This document shows positions 9,637 to 18,863 of a stretch of DNA of 64,000 nt, in pieces. The stretch's first letter is position 1; every line of letters begins with the position of its first letter. The translations under genes were made by a program, and so were the position numbers. Origin of the DNA: Winogradskyella psychrotolerans (GTDB taxonomy: Bacteria; Bacteroidota; Bacteroidia; Flavobacteriales; Flavobacteriaceae); assembly GCF_018860545.1 (NCBI RefSeq), contig NZ_JAHKPN010000038.1, forward strand, positions 1 to 64,000, given 5' to 3'. Under the pieces are notes generated by a model that had not been told where the DNA came from, did no database searches, and was given only the letters and a program-made list of their open reading frames with translations.

Positions 9637-10338
9637 TTATTTAAAAAGTTGGTTGATATTTGCTTTGTAAAGTTTTCCTATTGGTACAATATGATCTGAA
9701 ATATGTATTCTATTCCCTTCTATGCTCTTGATATGCTTTTTTGCAACCGCAAATGATTTGTGAACTTGAATAAAATCTGTATCCGAAAGTAACTGTATGG
9801 TGTCAGATATTTTTTCGCGGATAGTTATAATATCTTTTGTCGTAACGACTTTTGTGTAGTTCCCAGAGGCTTCAACAAACAATATGGAGTCTAAATCTAC
9901 TTGAATATGAATATTATTTTGTTTTAAAAAAATATGTTTTTCTTCGGGTTCTTGGTTTGTAATAGTTTGCTTTTTTACTGTACTTGTATTAGAAGATGTC
10001 ACTTTATTAATAGCACTTAAAAAGCGCTCAAAACTAAATGGTTTTAATAAATAGTCGATCACATTTAATTCGTAGCCTTCAATAGCAAACTCACTATATG
10101 CTGTGGTTACAATAACTTTTGGAGGAGATGATAAGGTTTTTAAAAATTCAAACCCTTTTAATTTGGGCATGTTTAAATCTAAAAATATGAGATCTACTTC
10201 ATATTTGCATAAATAATCAATAGCTTCAATGGCGTCGTAACAATCTGCTTTAAATTCTAAATTTGGCAACATATCACAATAGCCTTTTATAATATCGTGT
10301 GCGATATGCTCGTCATCTATTATTATATATGTAATCAT
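9637..10338 (-). CDS. LytTR-family response regulator
   Basis: Cytoplasmic transcription regulator of the LytR/AlgR type, 233 residues. The N-terminal receiver domain has the acidic pair DDE at residues 8-10, the phospho-acceptor Asp54 in IFLDLNMP and a Lys in LLKPFSFERF. The C-terminal LytTR DNA-binding domain spans about 130-233 (FVEASGNYTKVVTT, IQVHKSFAVAKKHIKSIEGN). Its start overlaps the end of the upstream sensor kinase gene by four bases (ATGA), so the two are translationally coupled. The pair is divergent from an ABC transporter operon with repeat-type operators between them, which points to that operon and itself as likely targets (inference). Confidence 0.93.
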   Translation of the reverse strand: MITYIIIDDEHIAHDIIKGYCDMLPNLEFKADCYDAIEAIDYLCKYEVDLIFLDLNMPKLKGFEFLKTLSSPPKVIVTTAYSEFAIEGYELNVIDYLLKPFSFERFLSAINKVTSSNTSTVKKQTITNQEPEEKHIFLKQNNIHIQVDLDSILFVEASGNYTKVVTTKDIITIREKISDTIQLLSDTDFIQVHKSFAVAKKHIKSIEGNRIHISDHIVPIGKLYKANINQLFK

Positions 10339-11129
10339 AATTTTTTTATAGTCAATTTAGCATTATATATGTTATCAGTTTTATCTATTGTTAAAGTATG
10401 ACTTTTTGGATAGACCAACTCTAATCGTCGTCTTAAATTATTTAAGCCAATTCCAACTTCATGATTGTCTTGTGATACATCAAAATTATTCTCAATTTCA
10501 AAATTCACGTCATTACTCTGTGCTTCTAAATTTATATGCACATAAGCATGCGCTCTTAGATTTTCTACACCATGTTTAAATGCATTCTCTAAAAGAATAA
10601 TAAATAGAAGAGGCATTATTTCATAATCATTGTTCTTTACATCAATATTAAATTGCACGTCAATAACCTTATGATAACGCATTTTATGAAGTTCAATATA
10701 GTTTTGTAGATAAGTAATCTCTTCAGACAATAAAACAGTGTCCTTATCTCCTTCATAAATACTATAACGCATCATATCAGAAAGTTTTAGGATGAGTTCT
10801 TGAGCTTTCTTTGAATCTTTATCTACCAAACCATAAAGGTTATTAAGCATATTAAAAAAGAAATGAGGGTTAACCTGACTTTTTAAATGTAATAATTCTG
10901 TTTTTGCTTTTTCATTCTTTAATCTAATAATAGATTTGATTTGTTTAAAAAGCCAATGTGAAATGGTAATAAAAACAAGTATAAAATAGAAAGCAATAAA
11001 TTCTACAAACCCTTCTAATCTGCCAAAAGTATCATTAAAAATTACGATGACTAAGCCTATAATAACAATCGCTATTTTATAAAATCGCGTTATAATTTTC
11101 TTTTTTCTGTCTGATATATTCAACTTCAT
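10335..11129 (-). CDS. LytS-type sensor histidine kinase
   Basis: Inner-membrane histidine kinase of the His_kinase/LytS family, 264 residues. Two hydrophobic segments (about 18-31 and 43-60) are followed by a coiled region, then the phospho-acceptor His89 in SQVNPHFFFNMLNNL and a HATPase domain with ENAFKHGVEN and VGIGLNNLRRRLEL. There is almost no periplasmic sensor loop, so the signal is probably sensed in the membrane or through a partner. It is the first gene of a two-gene operon with the LytTR regulator. Close proximity to a divergent ABC transporter/peptidase operon suggests a detection-and-response unit, as in other ABC-linked two-component systems. Confidence 0.93.
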   Translation of the reverse strand: MKLNISDRKKKIITRFYKIAIVIIGLVIVIFNDTFGRLEGFVEFIAFYFILVFITISHWLFKQIKSIIRLKNEKAKTELLHLKSQVNPHFFFNMLNNLYGLVDKDSKKAQELILKLSDMMRYSIYEGDKDTVLLSEEITYLQNYIELHKMRYHKVIDVQFNIDVKNNDYEIMPLLFIILLENAFKHGVENLRAHAYVHINLEAQSNDVNFEIENNFDVSQDNHEVGIGLNNLRRRLELVYPKSHTLTIDKTDNIYNAKLTIKKL

Positions 11130-11170
11130 AAATCAATATTAATTAAATAAAACACCTCAAACAAATTAGT

Positions 11171-11200
11171 TGACAAACAGTATCTAATCAGTGACAAACA
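11171..11200. promoter_or_regulatory. Putative LytTR operator pair 1 (direct repeat)
   Basis: TGACAAACA occurs at 11171-11179 and again at 11192-11200, exactly 21 bases apart (9-base repeat, 12-base spacer). LytTR proteins such as AgrA are known to bind two 9-bp direct repeats about two helical turns apart. The site lies 42 bases upstream of the kinase start and 139 bases upstream of the ABC gene. Confidence 0.5.
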
Positions 11201-11249
11201 ATCTTAAAGGTGTTTTAAGAAGCCTTTATAACATAGATTAATCTGTTTA

Positions 11250-11279
11250 TCACTAAAACCTATACTTGTGTCACTAACA
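11250..11279. promoter_or_regulatory. Putative LytTR operator pair 2 (direct repeat)
   Basis: TCACTAAAA at 11250-11258 and TCACTAACA at 11271-11279 repeat with the same 21-base period as pair 1 and resemble its unit (T-S-AC-W-AA-M-A). The pair lies just upstream of the -7 motif of the ABC operon, a position suited to activation. Confidence 0.45.
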
Positions 11280-11303
11280 TTTTATATAGGCTAAAATCAC
11301 ATA

Positions 11304-11311
11304 TATGTTTG
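11304..11311 (+). promoter_or_regulatory. Putative -7 promoter element of the ABC/M1 operon
   Basis: TATGTTTG matches the Bacteroidota -7 consensus TAnnTTTG and lies 27 bases before the ATG at 11339. No convincing -33 TTTG box is seen at the usual distance, which fits an activator-dependent promoter. Confidence 0.4.
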
Positions 11312-11338
11312 TGTCAATCAATCAAAAAACGAACACTT

Positions 11339-12226
11339 ATGGAACTCATTATTGACAATCTATCTAAAACCTACTCTAATGGTGTTAAAGCATTGCAAAA
11401 TATTTCATTAAAAATCCCAACAGGAATGTTTGGCTTATTAGGCCCAAATGGTGCTGGTAAATCTACTTTAATGAGAACCATTGCAACATTACAAGAAGCA
11501 GACAATGGCTCTATTACACTTGGAGACATCGATGTGTTAAGACAAAAAAACGAGTTGAGACAAGTTTTAGGATACTTACCACAGCAATTTGGGTTGTATC
11601 CTAAAATATCTGCGGAAGTATTACTCAATCATTTTGCGGTTCTAAAAGGGATCACTCATAATGGTGAGCGTAAAGACTTGGTAGATGCGCTTTTGCATAA
11701 AACCAATTTATACGACGTTAGAAAACAAAATCTTAAAGGCTATTCTGGTGGAATGAAGCAACGCTTTGGCATTGCACAAGCCTTACTTAATGATCCTAAA
11801 CTACTTATTGTCGATGAACCAACGGCAGGATTAGATCCTGTAGAACGTAATCGATTTTATAATGTGTTAAGCGAATTAGGAGAACACACAGTTGTGATCT
11901 TATCTACTCATATTGTTGATGATGTTAAAGAGCTTTGTACCAATATGGCAATCATTAATCAAGGCCAAGTTTGCTTAAAGGGAAATCCATTACAAATACT
12001 AGAAAACCTAAAAGACAGAGTCTATAAAAAAACAATCGAAAAGTCAGAATTAAAAGCATACAAGCAAAATTATTTAGTCATTAGTGAAAAGCTGTTTCTA
12101 GGAAAACCAACCATTCACATTTTAAGCGATGTGAACCCTGGAGATGGCTTTTCGCTTATTAATGCCGAATTAGAAGATGTGTATTTCTCTGAAATATTTA
12201 ATAATACGAACGCTAAATCTATATAA
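11339..12226 (+). CDS. ABC transporter ATP-binding protein
   Basis: Cytoplasmic ATPase subunit, 295 residues from the ATG at 11339. A TTG ten codons earlier is possible but adds nothing conserved. It has Walker A GPNGAGKST, a Q-loop, the signature YSGGMKQR, Walker B LLIVDEPTAGLDP and the H-loop STHIVDD. The C-terminal 70 residues are an accessory region typical of ABC-2 type exporters. The stop is followed two bases later by the start of the permease/peptidase gene, so the two form one transport unit. The substrate is unknown; peptides or membrane-active compounds are plausible given the fused peptidase and the linked LytS/LytTR pair (inference). Confidence 0.93.
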   Translation: MELIIDNLSKTYSNGVKALQNISLKIPTGMFGLLGPNGAGKSTLMRTIATLQEADNGSITLGDIDVLRQKNELRQVLGYLPQQFGLYPKISAEVLLNHFAVLKGITHNGERKDLVDALLHKTNLYDVRKQNLKGYSGGMKQRFGIAQALLNDPKLLIVDEPTAGLDPVERNRFYNVLSELGEHTVVILSTHIVDDVKELCTNMAIINQGQVCLKGNPLQILENLKDRVYKKTIEKSELKAYKQNYLVISEKLFLGKPTIHILSDVNPGDGFSLINAELEDVYFSEIFNNTNAKSI

Positions 12227-12228
12227 TT

Positions 12229-15200
12229 ATGTGGTACAATATTTTTAAGTTCGAAATACAATATCGCATTAAACGTGCAGACACCTATGTGTTCTTTCTA
12301 TTTCTCTTTTTATTTTCAATTGTTGGTGTAGACTTTATTTTTCAAGGATCTGATATTGGATTCATGAAAAAAAACTCACCTATAGTGATTGCCAAGACGA
12401 TGGGAGCTATCACAGGACTATTTATGATTTTGGCATCCATGATTATGGGTGTGTCAGTCTTAAGAGATTTTGAATACAATATAGAATCCTTAATGTTTAC
12501 CACACCAATCAACAAAAAAGATTATTTATTAGGTCGGTTTTTAGGAGCGTTTACAGTGTTATTATTTGCATTTACGGGGATTTTGTTTGGTATGATGCTG
12601 GGTGAATTTATGCCATGGCATAATCCAGAAAATCTATTAGCATTTAATGCCATGCTATATATAAAGACATTTATGATGATAACCTTGCCAACCTTATTTT
12701 TTGGTGCATTGCTATTTTTTGTCACTGGTGCATTAACTAGAAACCTAGTGGTTGTATATACACAAGGTATTATTATTTTTGTAATTTTTATGCTAACCAA
12801 AGCCGTTACTAATGAGTTTTGGCAAGCCATACTAGATCCATTTTCACTAACAACAACCACTTTTGTAACAAAATCTTGGTCTGCTTTAGAAAAGAGTACA
12901 CAAGATCTTCCGTTTTTTGGCGCATTGCTATATAACAAACTATTTTGGGTAGCTCTTGGAATCATCGCAATGATTTATGGCTATAAAAAATTCAATTTTA
13001 ATGTAGTTAAAGAAAAGCGTTTTAAGAGAAAGAAATCACAAATAGTAACTCATAAGATTACCAAAGACGGTAATGATGTCATGATTCCAAAAGCTAAAAA
13101 ACACTATGGTTTACAATCAAAATGGAACCAATTAAAACAGTTCACTTGGTTTTATTTCATAGGTATTTTTAAGCAAGCATCATTTTGGGGCATTGTTATT
13201 TGTGGTATGATTATTATCCTTATTAATTCAGTTAATCTTGGAACTGTATATGGAGTGGATAGTTATCCAGCAACCTATTTTATGGTAGAAGAGCTTAAAG
13301 AAACATCCATGTATTTCTTTATTATCCTTTTAGTGTTTTATTCAGGTGAATTGGTATGGAAAGAGCGAGGTGCCAAACTAGATTTAATTTATGATGCAAC
13401 ACCAATGTCTAGCTTTTTAAAGTTGCTAGGTAAATATATTGGATTGAATTTAATTTACGTGGTATTAATGCTTACTTTAATTTGTTCAGGAATTATATTT
13501 CAAACATTAAGTGGCTATTATAAATATGAATTTCAGATTTATTTATCTGGTTTCTTTTTAGAAATTTTACCGTTTTTAGCCTTATACACATACATTGCAT
13601 TTTTTATTCAATCTATTGCAAATCATAAGTTTGTAGGTGTTATGTTGGTGATTGTATTTTTTATTAGCAATACCGCTTTAGGCTTATTTGGGTTCGACCA
13701 CGATTTATATTTCTTTGGCGGAAGCGCTTTAGGAGCCTATTCAGATATGAATGGTTATGGCCATTTTTTAAAACCATATCTCATTATTAAATCGTACTGG
13801 TTTCTTTTCGGATTGCTTTTGCTAATTATAGGCTCATTAGTAAACATTAGAGGTACAGAAACCAATTTTTGGAACCGTATAAAAGCAAGTAAATACAGAT
13901 TAAGCAAGCCACTTTTAAAACTAACAGCTATGGTCTGTTTACTATTTATAACTATCGGAAGCTTTATCTTTTATAATACTAATATTTTAAACACTTACTG
14001 GACAAATTCTGAAGCGACAGACTTTAGAGTCGCTTATGAGAAAGAACTCAAACAGTTTGAATATATACTACAACCAAAAATAATAGATATCAACTTGCGA
14101 GTAGAACTATATCCTACAACACGAGATTATACAGTAGAAGGTTACTATATGTTGAAAAACACTACTACAGAAGACGTCAAATCCATTCACATTCAAAAAC
14201 TTCTGGAAGAGAATATTACTTTAGATAGTATCTCTTTTGAAGACGAGTTTACAACCGATAAGCAATATAAAAAGTTTGATTATTCAATTTTTAATCTAAA
14301 TACAGCTTTAAAACCTGGAGATGCTATAAAAATGCATTTCAAGCAAAGCTTTACCACAAGAGGATTTGAATCTGGAAACTCTAATGTAAACATCAATAAT
14401 AACGGTACATTTTTTAATAATACAGATTTACCAACAATAGGCTATAATAGAAAATATGAACTAAACGATGCTGATGAACGCAAAGATTATGGTTTGCCTA
14501 TAAGAATTCGTACAGCAGATAGAGATGATGCCAATGAGCTCAAAAATGCAAGGTCAGGAAGTGATTCTGATGGCATTAATTTTGAGATGATTATTGGTAC
14601 TTCAAAAGACCAAACTGCTTTAGTACCAGGAAATTTATTGAGAAAATGGACAGAAAATAACCGCAACTATTTTCATTATAAAATGAATCAACCAATCATT
14701 AATTTTTATTCCATCGTTTCAGCTGAATATGAAATAAAGAAAGACCAATGGATAACAAATCAAGATTCTGTAGCAAAACCTGTGGATCTTGAAATTTATT
14801 ATCATAAAGCACACGATTACAATATTGACAGAATGATGACGTCTATGAAAGCGTCGTTAGCATATTTTAGTCATAATTTTAGTCCTTATCAATACGAGCA
14901 ATTGCGTATTATGGAATTTCCGCGTTATGCCGAATTTGCACAATCATTCCCTGGAACCATTCCATTTTCAGAAGCTATCGGTTTTGTGTTAGACATTGAT
15001 GATAAAAAAGATGTTGACATGGCATTTTATGTCACAGCACACGAAATTGCGCACCAATGGTTTGGCATGCAAGTAGAAGCAGCAAATGTTAAAGGACGAT
15101 TAACCATACTAGAAACTTTGTCACAATACGCAGCAGTTATGGTATTAAAGCAACACTATTCTGAAGAAAAAGTATTACAATTTTTAGAAACGCAAAAAGA

Positions 15201-15519
15201 GGATTATAAAAAAGGGAAAGATAGAGAAGATGCAAAAGAACCATCATTGGCATTGGTAGAAGATCAAGACTACATCTATTATGCTAAAGGAGCGATTAAT
15301 ATGTATGAGTTTCAAAAAGCAATAGGAGAGGAGAACGTCAATAAGGCGTTGAGATGTTTTCTTGAAGATTGGAATACCACAAACGGTAAATTAAAAATGG
15401 ATACAGATAGATATGCAACAACGCAAGACTTATTAGGTTATTTTAGAGAGGTTAACTCAGATTCGCTTCAGTATTTAATTTCTGATTTGTTTGAAAAAGT
15501 TATTCCTGTAGAAATGTAA
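12229..15519 (+). CDS. ABC-2 type permease fused to an M1-family aminopeptidase
   Basis: This 1096-residue membrane protein has two ABC-2 permease-like halves (about residues 1-260 and 300-575, each with about six hydrophobic helices). An extracytoplasmic M1 metallopeptidase domain follows. The zinc motif HEIAHQWFG begins at residue 938, and the third ligand Glu lies twenty residues after the second His in LETLSQY, the spacing usual for this fusion subfamily. A PGTIPFSEAIGF segment stands where classical M1 enzymes have GAMEN. Its partner is the ATPase two bases upstream. Such fusions are known in Bacteroidota, but their substrates are not established. It probably moves or processes a peptide at the inner membrane. 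The operon seems to end here. Confidence 0.92.
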   Translation: MWYNIFKFEIQYRIKRADTYVFFLFLFLFSIVGVDFIFQGSDIGFMKKNSPIVIAKTMGAITGLFMILASMIMGVSVLRDFEYNIESLMFTTPINKKDYLLGRFLGAFTVLLFAFTGILFGMMLGEFMPWHNPENLLAFNAMLYIKTFMMITLPTLFFGALLFFVTGALTRNLVVVYTQGIIIFVIFMLTKAVTNEFWQAILDPFSLTTTTFVTKSWSALEKSTQDLPFFGALLYNKLFWVALGIIAMIYGYKKFNFNVVKEKRFKRKKSQIVTHKITKDGNDVMIPKAKKHYGLQSKWNQLKQFTWFYFIGIFKQASFWGIVICGMIIILINSVNLGTVYGVDSYPATYFMVEELKETSMYFFIILLVFYSGELVWKERGAKLDLIYDATPMSSFLKLLGKYIGLNLIYVVLMLTLICSGIIFQTLSGYYKYEFQIYLSGFFLEILPFLALYTYIAFFIQSIANHKFVGVMLVIVFFISNTALGLFGFDHDLYFFGGSALGAYSDMNGYGHFLKPYLIIKSYWFLFGLLLLIIGSLVNIRGTETNFWNRIKASKYRLSKPLLKLTAMVCLLFITIGSFIFYNTNILNTYWTNSEATDFRVAYEKELKQFEYILQPKIIDINLRVELYPTTRDYTVEGYYMLKNTTTEDVKSIHIQKLLEENITLDSISFEDEFTTDKQYKKFDYSIFNLNTALKPGDAIKMHFKQSFTTRGFESGNSNVNINNNGTFFNNTDLPTIGYNRKYELNDADERKDYGLPIRIRTADRDDANELKNARSGSDSDGINFEMIIGTSKDQTALVPGNLLRKWTENNRNYFHYKMNQPIINFYSIVSAEYEIKKDQWITNQDSVAKPVDLEIYYHKAHDYNIDRMMTSMKASLAYFSHNFSPYQYEQLRIMEFPRYAEFAQSFPGTIPFSEAIGFVLDIDDKKDVDMAFYVTAHEIAHQWFGMQVEAANVKGRLTILETLSQYAAVMVLKQHYSEEKVLQFLETQKEDYKKGKDREDAKEPSLALVEDQDYIYYAKGAINMYEFQKAIGEENVNKALRCFLEDWNTTNGKLKMDTDRYATTQDLLGYFREVNSDSLQYLISDLFEKVIPVEM

Positions 15520-16338
15520 TCATTAAAATTATGTAAAATATAATATCAATGTTTAGCTCGGCCTCATAAAATTTTGGTTAAAACAATAGGCGAAATGAGC
15601 GTACATATTTTAGGGGTTTAGTAATACATAAAGTAAAGAAGTCTAACTATAAATGGGACTTCAAAAGCAATCTCAATCAATTCAGAAGTTTCCTAAAATA
15701 TAGCGAATGAGCCGTTAATTGTTTCCAAAATTATATGCAGCCTTGAATTTTTGTTTCTTTTGTTTCAAGACAAAAGATATAGAAACTTAAAAAAAGCCAG
15801 TTTGGAATTCTACATATAACAAGTGCATAGAATTTTGTTTTTTTCAAAATTTATGCTCTTGTGGCAATCCACTAGAATCGTCTAAAATTTTTTATCAAGT
15901 ACATTTTATCGTTTACGCGATTTTTAAAAGAAGTAAAAAGCTAGCTTTTATTGTGCGGCTGGCAAGCGTTGGATAATTGTGTACAAAATAAATTGCCAGA
16001 GCAATTTGATTTTATAAAGCAATCGAGCGTTTGACAGCGGACATTTGACATAACGACAAATTATAGGACCAATGTTCAATCAATTCTAAAATGTAAAATA
16101 TATTAAAGGATAAAGATTAATGACCCAAATTCTGTTTATTGTAATGAAAACGTATGTTTCTGGGTATTTTACATAATATCATTATAGTTGACTAATGGTA
16201 TGTTCTTAGTAAATAACCAATAATAGCATTTGTCCTATAATTTATATTATGTAAAATAGAAGTGTATAATAAACCTTATCCTTTCCTCTCAATTGCAAAT
16301 ACGATTAAATCATTATGAATAGTCGTAATGCATATGCA
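15520..16338. other. 819-bp AT-rich spacer, no gene found
   Basis: There is no credible reading frame in either direction. A small inverted repeat, TCTTTTGT with ACAAAAGA, lies near 15756-15778. A locally GC-richer patch (GCGGCTGGCAAGCGTTGG, about 15955-15972) may be the trace of a lost gene. I see no terminator of standard form after the permease/peptidase gene. Confidence 0.4.
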
Positions 16339-17061
16339 TCACAACAAAGCATCTAATTCCGTTAATCTTTCATTAAGTAATTCCTCGAAAGATGCTAACA
16401 TGGCATCGTAACCTTCCAAATATAAAAACTTCATATGTACCACACGATTTCTATAATCGTCTGAGCCAAAATATTTATACTCATCCACAGTAAATTTACC
16501 GTTAAAACTGACTAACTTTTCATACCAATTAAAATTATCTTTAATTTGTCTCAAGTTAGCGACTAATTCATCAGTAATAATGTTTTCCATGGGTTTTAAT
16601 TTCCGATCCATAGATTCGTAATATTGTTCTATTTCTAGTAATTTATTAGAAAGTGATGAATTATTGATGCTTGCGTTTTCTAACGCCGTTGACAACATTG
16701 GATTTATCGGTGCAAATTGCACACTTACAGTCACTAAAAATGGAGCTTGTGATACTACTTTTAAACGTTCATGATCAGTCTTATTCTCCTTGAGATATAA
16801 ATTGTAGATTTTTAGATCTTCAGAAATTCCATCGCGCGTAGATTTCAAAATCTCTATATCAGCTGCCATCTTTTGTCGCACCTGTACAGCCATCTTATAG
16901 GTGAAATCTTCAGCCTTACGTGCTTCTGTTTTTTTATTAATAGCGATAGCGATCAAAATGCCAATAACAACCAAGATGATTTCGCCTACAGCGTAAATAA
17001 GATAATTTTTAAGTCGCTTCCCTTCTACCATTTTTAATCTAAAGCCATTAAATAATTTCAT
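16339..17061 (-). CDS. DUF6090 family membrane-anchored protein
   Basis: 240 residues from the ATG at 17061; a TTG five codons upstream is the alternative. The N-terminus has the DUF6090 signature: a basic stretch (GKRLKNYLIYAVGEI) and a single transmembrane helix with ILVVIGILIAIAINKKTE, then a mostly helical domain of about 190 residues. The family is widespread in Flavobacteriia and has no known function. The gene stands alone between a long spacer and a BrkB-like gene on the same strand. Confidence 0.8.
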   Translation of the reverse strand: MKLFNGFRLKMVEGKRLKNYLIYAVGEIILVVIGILIAIAINKKTEARKAEDFTYKMAVQVRQKMAADIEILKSTRDGISEDLKIYNLYLKENKTDHERLKVVSQAPFLVTVSVQFAPINPMLSTALENASINNSSLSNKLLEIEQYYESMDRKLKPMENIITDELVANLRQIKDNFNWYEKLVSFNGKFTVDEYKYFGSDDYRNRVVHMKFLYLEGYDAMLASFEELLNERLTELDALL

Positions 17062-17196
17062 GCCATTAAAATACAAAAAAATCGTTGTCCGTAGATGAGC
17101 TCTTAGAAGTATAACGGTAAAGCGATCTGTACAGCGGCTACCTATAACTTAAGTAACACTATAAATTACAATGCGTAACTCATTATAAATAATCAC

Positions 17197-18072
17197 TTAA
17201 GAAATATGATCATTCTTAACATAGCTATTAGCGTACTGCTTCGTAAAATGAGCTCCAAATAATAAGATTAAACTAGAATACGACACCCAAAGCATAATCA
17301 AAATAATAGAACCCGCCGCTCCGTATGTCGAACCAGGTTCCATCGTATTAAAATATAAAGCCAAAAGGTACTTACCTATTAAAAATAAAATGGTAGTCAA
17401 GGCCGCACCAACACGTACGGATTTCCACGATATTTTAGCCGATGGCAAATACTTAAACATCGTTGCAAATAGCACGTAGATAAAGGTTAAGGACACTAAA
17501 AAATCGACCACGTACAAATAGTCGAATAGATTATCTGGTAAAAACCGATTGAGTTGCTTGCTAAATGTACTGAGTAATGAGGTTAATATAAAACTCGTTA
17601 ACAATAAAAATCCTAAGATTAAGATAAAGCCAAAACTCTTCACACGACTCATAAGCGTAGCCACTACGTCATTTTTGTAGGCAGGCTCTTGCTCCCATAT
17701 TTTATCTAATGCCGATTGTAACTGAAAAAACACTCCAGTAGAACCATATAGTAGTGTTCCTACACCAATAATTGTAGCAAATACAGATGTTTTCTCGCCA
17801 TCTTGGTTTTCAATCATCGTGCGTATTGCATCCGCAGCATCTTTACCAATGGCGCTAGATATTTCCCCTAATAATTCCCCGCGTACTATATCTTCTCCCC
17901 AAACACTACCAACTACTTTAAGAATAATAATCACCAAAGCAGGCAAAGATAACACAGCGTAGTACGCCACAATGGCACTACGCTGAAATGGCTCTCCATC
18001 AAACCATGATTTCCCTGCTGCGACTAACAACTTAGGCAAATGCTGAATCTTAAATTTTTGGGCGTCACTCAT
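17197..18072 (-). CDS. YihY/virulence factor BrkB family membrane protein
   Basis: 291-residue integral membrane protein with about six hydrophobic helices. Family hallmarks are the N-terminal RSAIVAYYAVLSLPALVII, the central YGSTGVFFQLQSALDKIW, and a C-terminal GAAGSIILIMLWVSYSSLILLFGAHFT split over the last two helices. It is a predicted transporter or channel-like protein of the inner membrane whose substrate is not established. Upstream is a short AATCCCT repeat and then a redoxin gene on the same strand, about 65 bases away, so cotranscription is possible. Confidence 0.88.
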   Translation of the reverse strand: MSDAQKFKIQHLPKLLVAAGKSWFDGEPFQRSAIVAYYAVLSLPALVIIILKVVGSVWGEDIVRGELLGEISSAIGKDAADAIRTMIENQDGEKTSVFATIIGVGTLLYGSTGVFFQLQSALDKIWEQEPAYKNDVVATLMSRVKSFGFILILGFLLLTSFILTSLLSTFSKQLNRFLPDNLFDYLYVVDFLVSLTFIYVLFATMFKYLPSAKISWKSVRVGAALTTILFLIGKYLLALYFNTMEPGSTYGAAGSIILIMLWVSYSSLILLFGAHFTKQYANSYVKNDHIS

Positions 18073-18103
18073 ATCATCTTTTATTGTTTTTTTTACCTAA
18101 TTA

Positions 18104-18131
18104 AATCCCTAATCCCTAATCCCTAATCCCT
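18104..18131. repeat. Four tandem copies of AATCCCT
   Basis: A heptamer array between the redoxin stop and the BrkB start. The complementary unit AGGGATT resembles eukaryotic telomere repeats by chance. It is a candidate slippage site that could change the spacing upstream of the BrkB-like gene. Confidence 0.8.
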
Positions 18132-18136
18132 AAACC

Positions 18137-18643
18137 TTAGGCTTCACCTCTAGCCGGATAATCCTTATCCAACACAAATTTAATCGCCTTAATCACGTCA
18201 TCTAATGCTGGTCGTGCAAATGGCATCGTTTGGATAGACGCACAATACAACTCTTGATTTGGGCGTATTACAAATAAGCCAGGCTCAATAAATAGATCGG
18301 GCTCGTCTTTTATACCTATAGAAATAAATAAGCCCCATGCTCTAGCGGCTTCTATTGGGAATTCATAGCCTAATGGAACATCTCCGATATCCCATTCTTC
18401 AGTGGTTTTCTCTGCTAATGTTTTTGTTTCACTACTAATAGCTACCACATTAACTCCCAATTCTTTAAACTCTGGTAATTTAGTTTGTAATTCTTCTAAG
18501 TATTTTTTACACACTGGACAATGCAGTCCTCTGTAAACAATAATTAAGGTAAACGCTTCTGGATCTTGTTTGCTTAAGGTCCATTCTGTACCGTTCGTTA
18601 AGTTTATAGTTAAATCGGGTGTTTTCTGTCTTGGTTTCAACAT
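18137..18643 (-). CDS. Peroxiredoxin-like (AhpC/TSA) family protein
   Basis: 168-residue cytoplasmic thioredoxin-fold protein. The active-site motif YRGLHCPVCKKYL holds a CxxC instead of the single peroxidatic Cys of classical AhpC, as in the peroxiredoxin-like family annotated in many bacteria. A following segment, LGVNVVAISSETKTLAEKT, is typical of AhpC/TSA folds. Function: probable thiol-dependent peroxidase or redox protein. It is divergent from an SDR gene with a 220-base spacer and lies upstream of the BrkB-like gene. Confidence 0.85.
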   Translation of the reverse strand: MLKPRQKTPDLTINLTNGTEWTLSKQDPEAFTLIIVYRGLHCPVCKKYLEELQTKLPEFKELGVNVVAISSETKTLAEKTTEEWDIGDVPLGYEFPIEAARAWGLFISIGIKDEPDLFIEPGLFVIRPNQELYCASIQTMPFARPALDDVIKAIKFVLDKDYPARGEA

Positions 18644-18863
18644 CTTTTAGTGGTTTTAAATATTAATAATTTTCAAGATTAAAACTAGACATTATCGTTG
18701 CCATCCATTAGCGCGTTCACTAAGAATATTGATGCTAATGCTATACAGTACTCCAAATAAGTGAAATGGATGGACACTTCGTAAAACCGTCAATATTTAT
18801 GACATCTCGGTTAACAGGTCTCCATAAAGAACAGGATCTTTAAACACACAATAATTAAAAAAC

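Noticed and set aside
12522..12965. 147-codon minus-strand frame inside the ABC permease gene
   Set aside because: It is the antisense of transmembrane segments and has no independent support.
15950..16080. Possible attC-like or gene remnant around GCGGCTGGCAAGCGTTGG
   Set aside because: No paired inverse core site or integrase gene is visible, and no frame extends through it.
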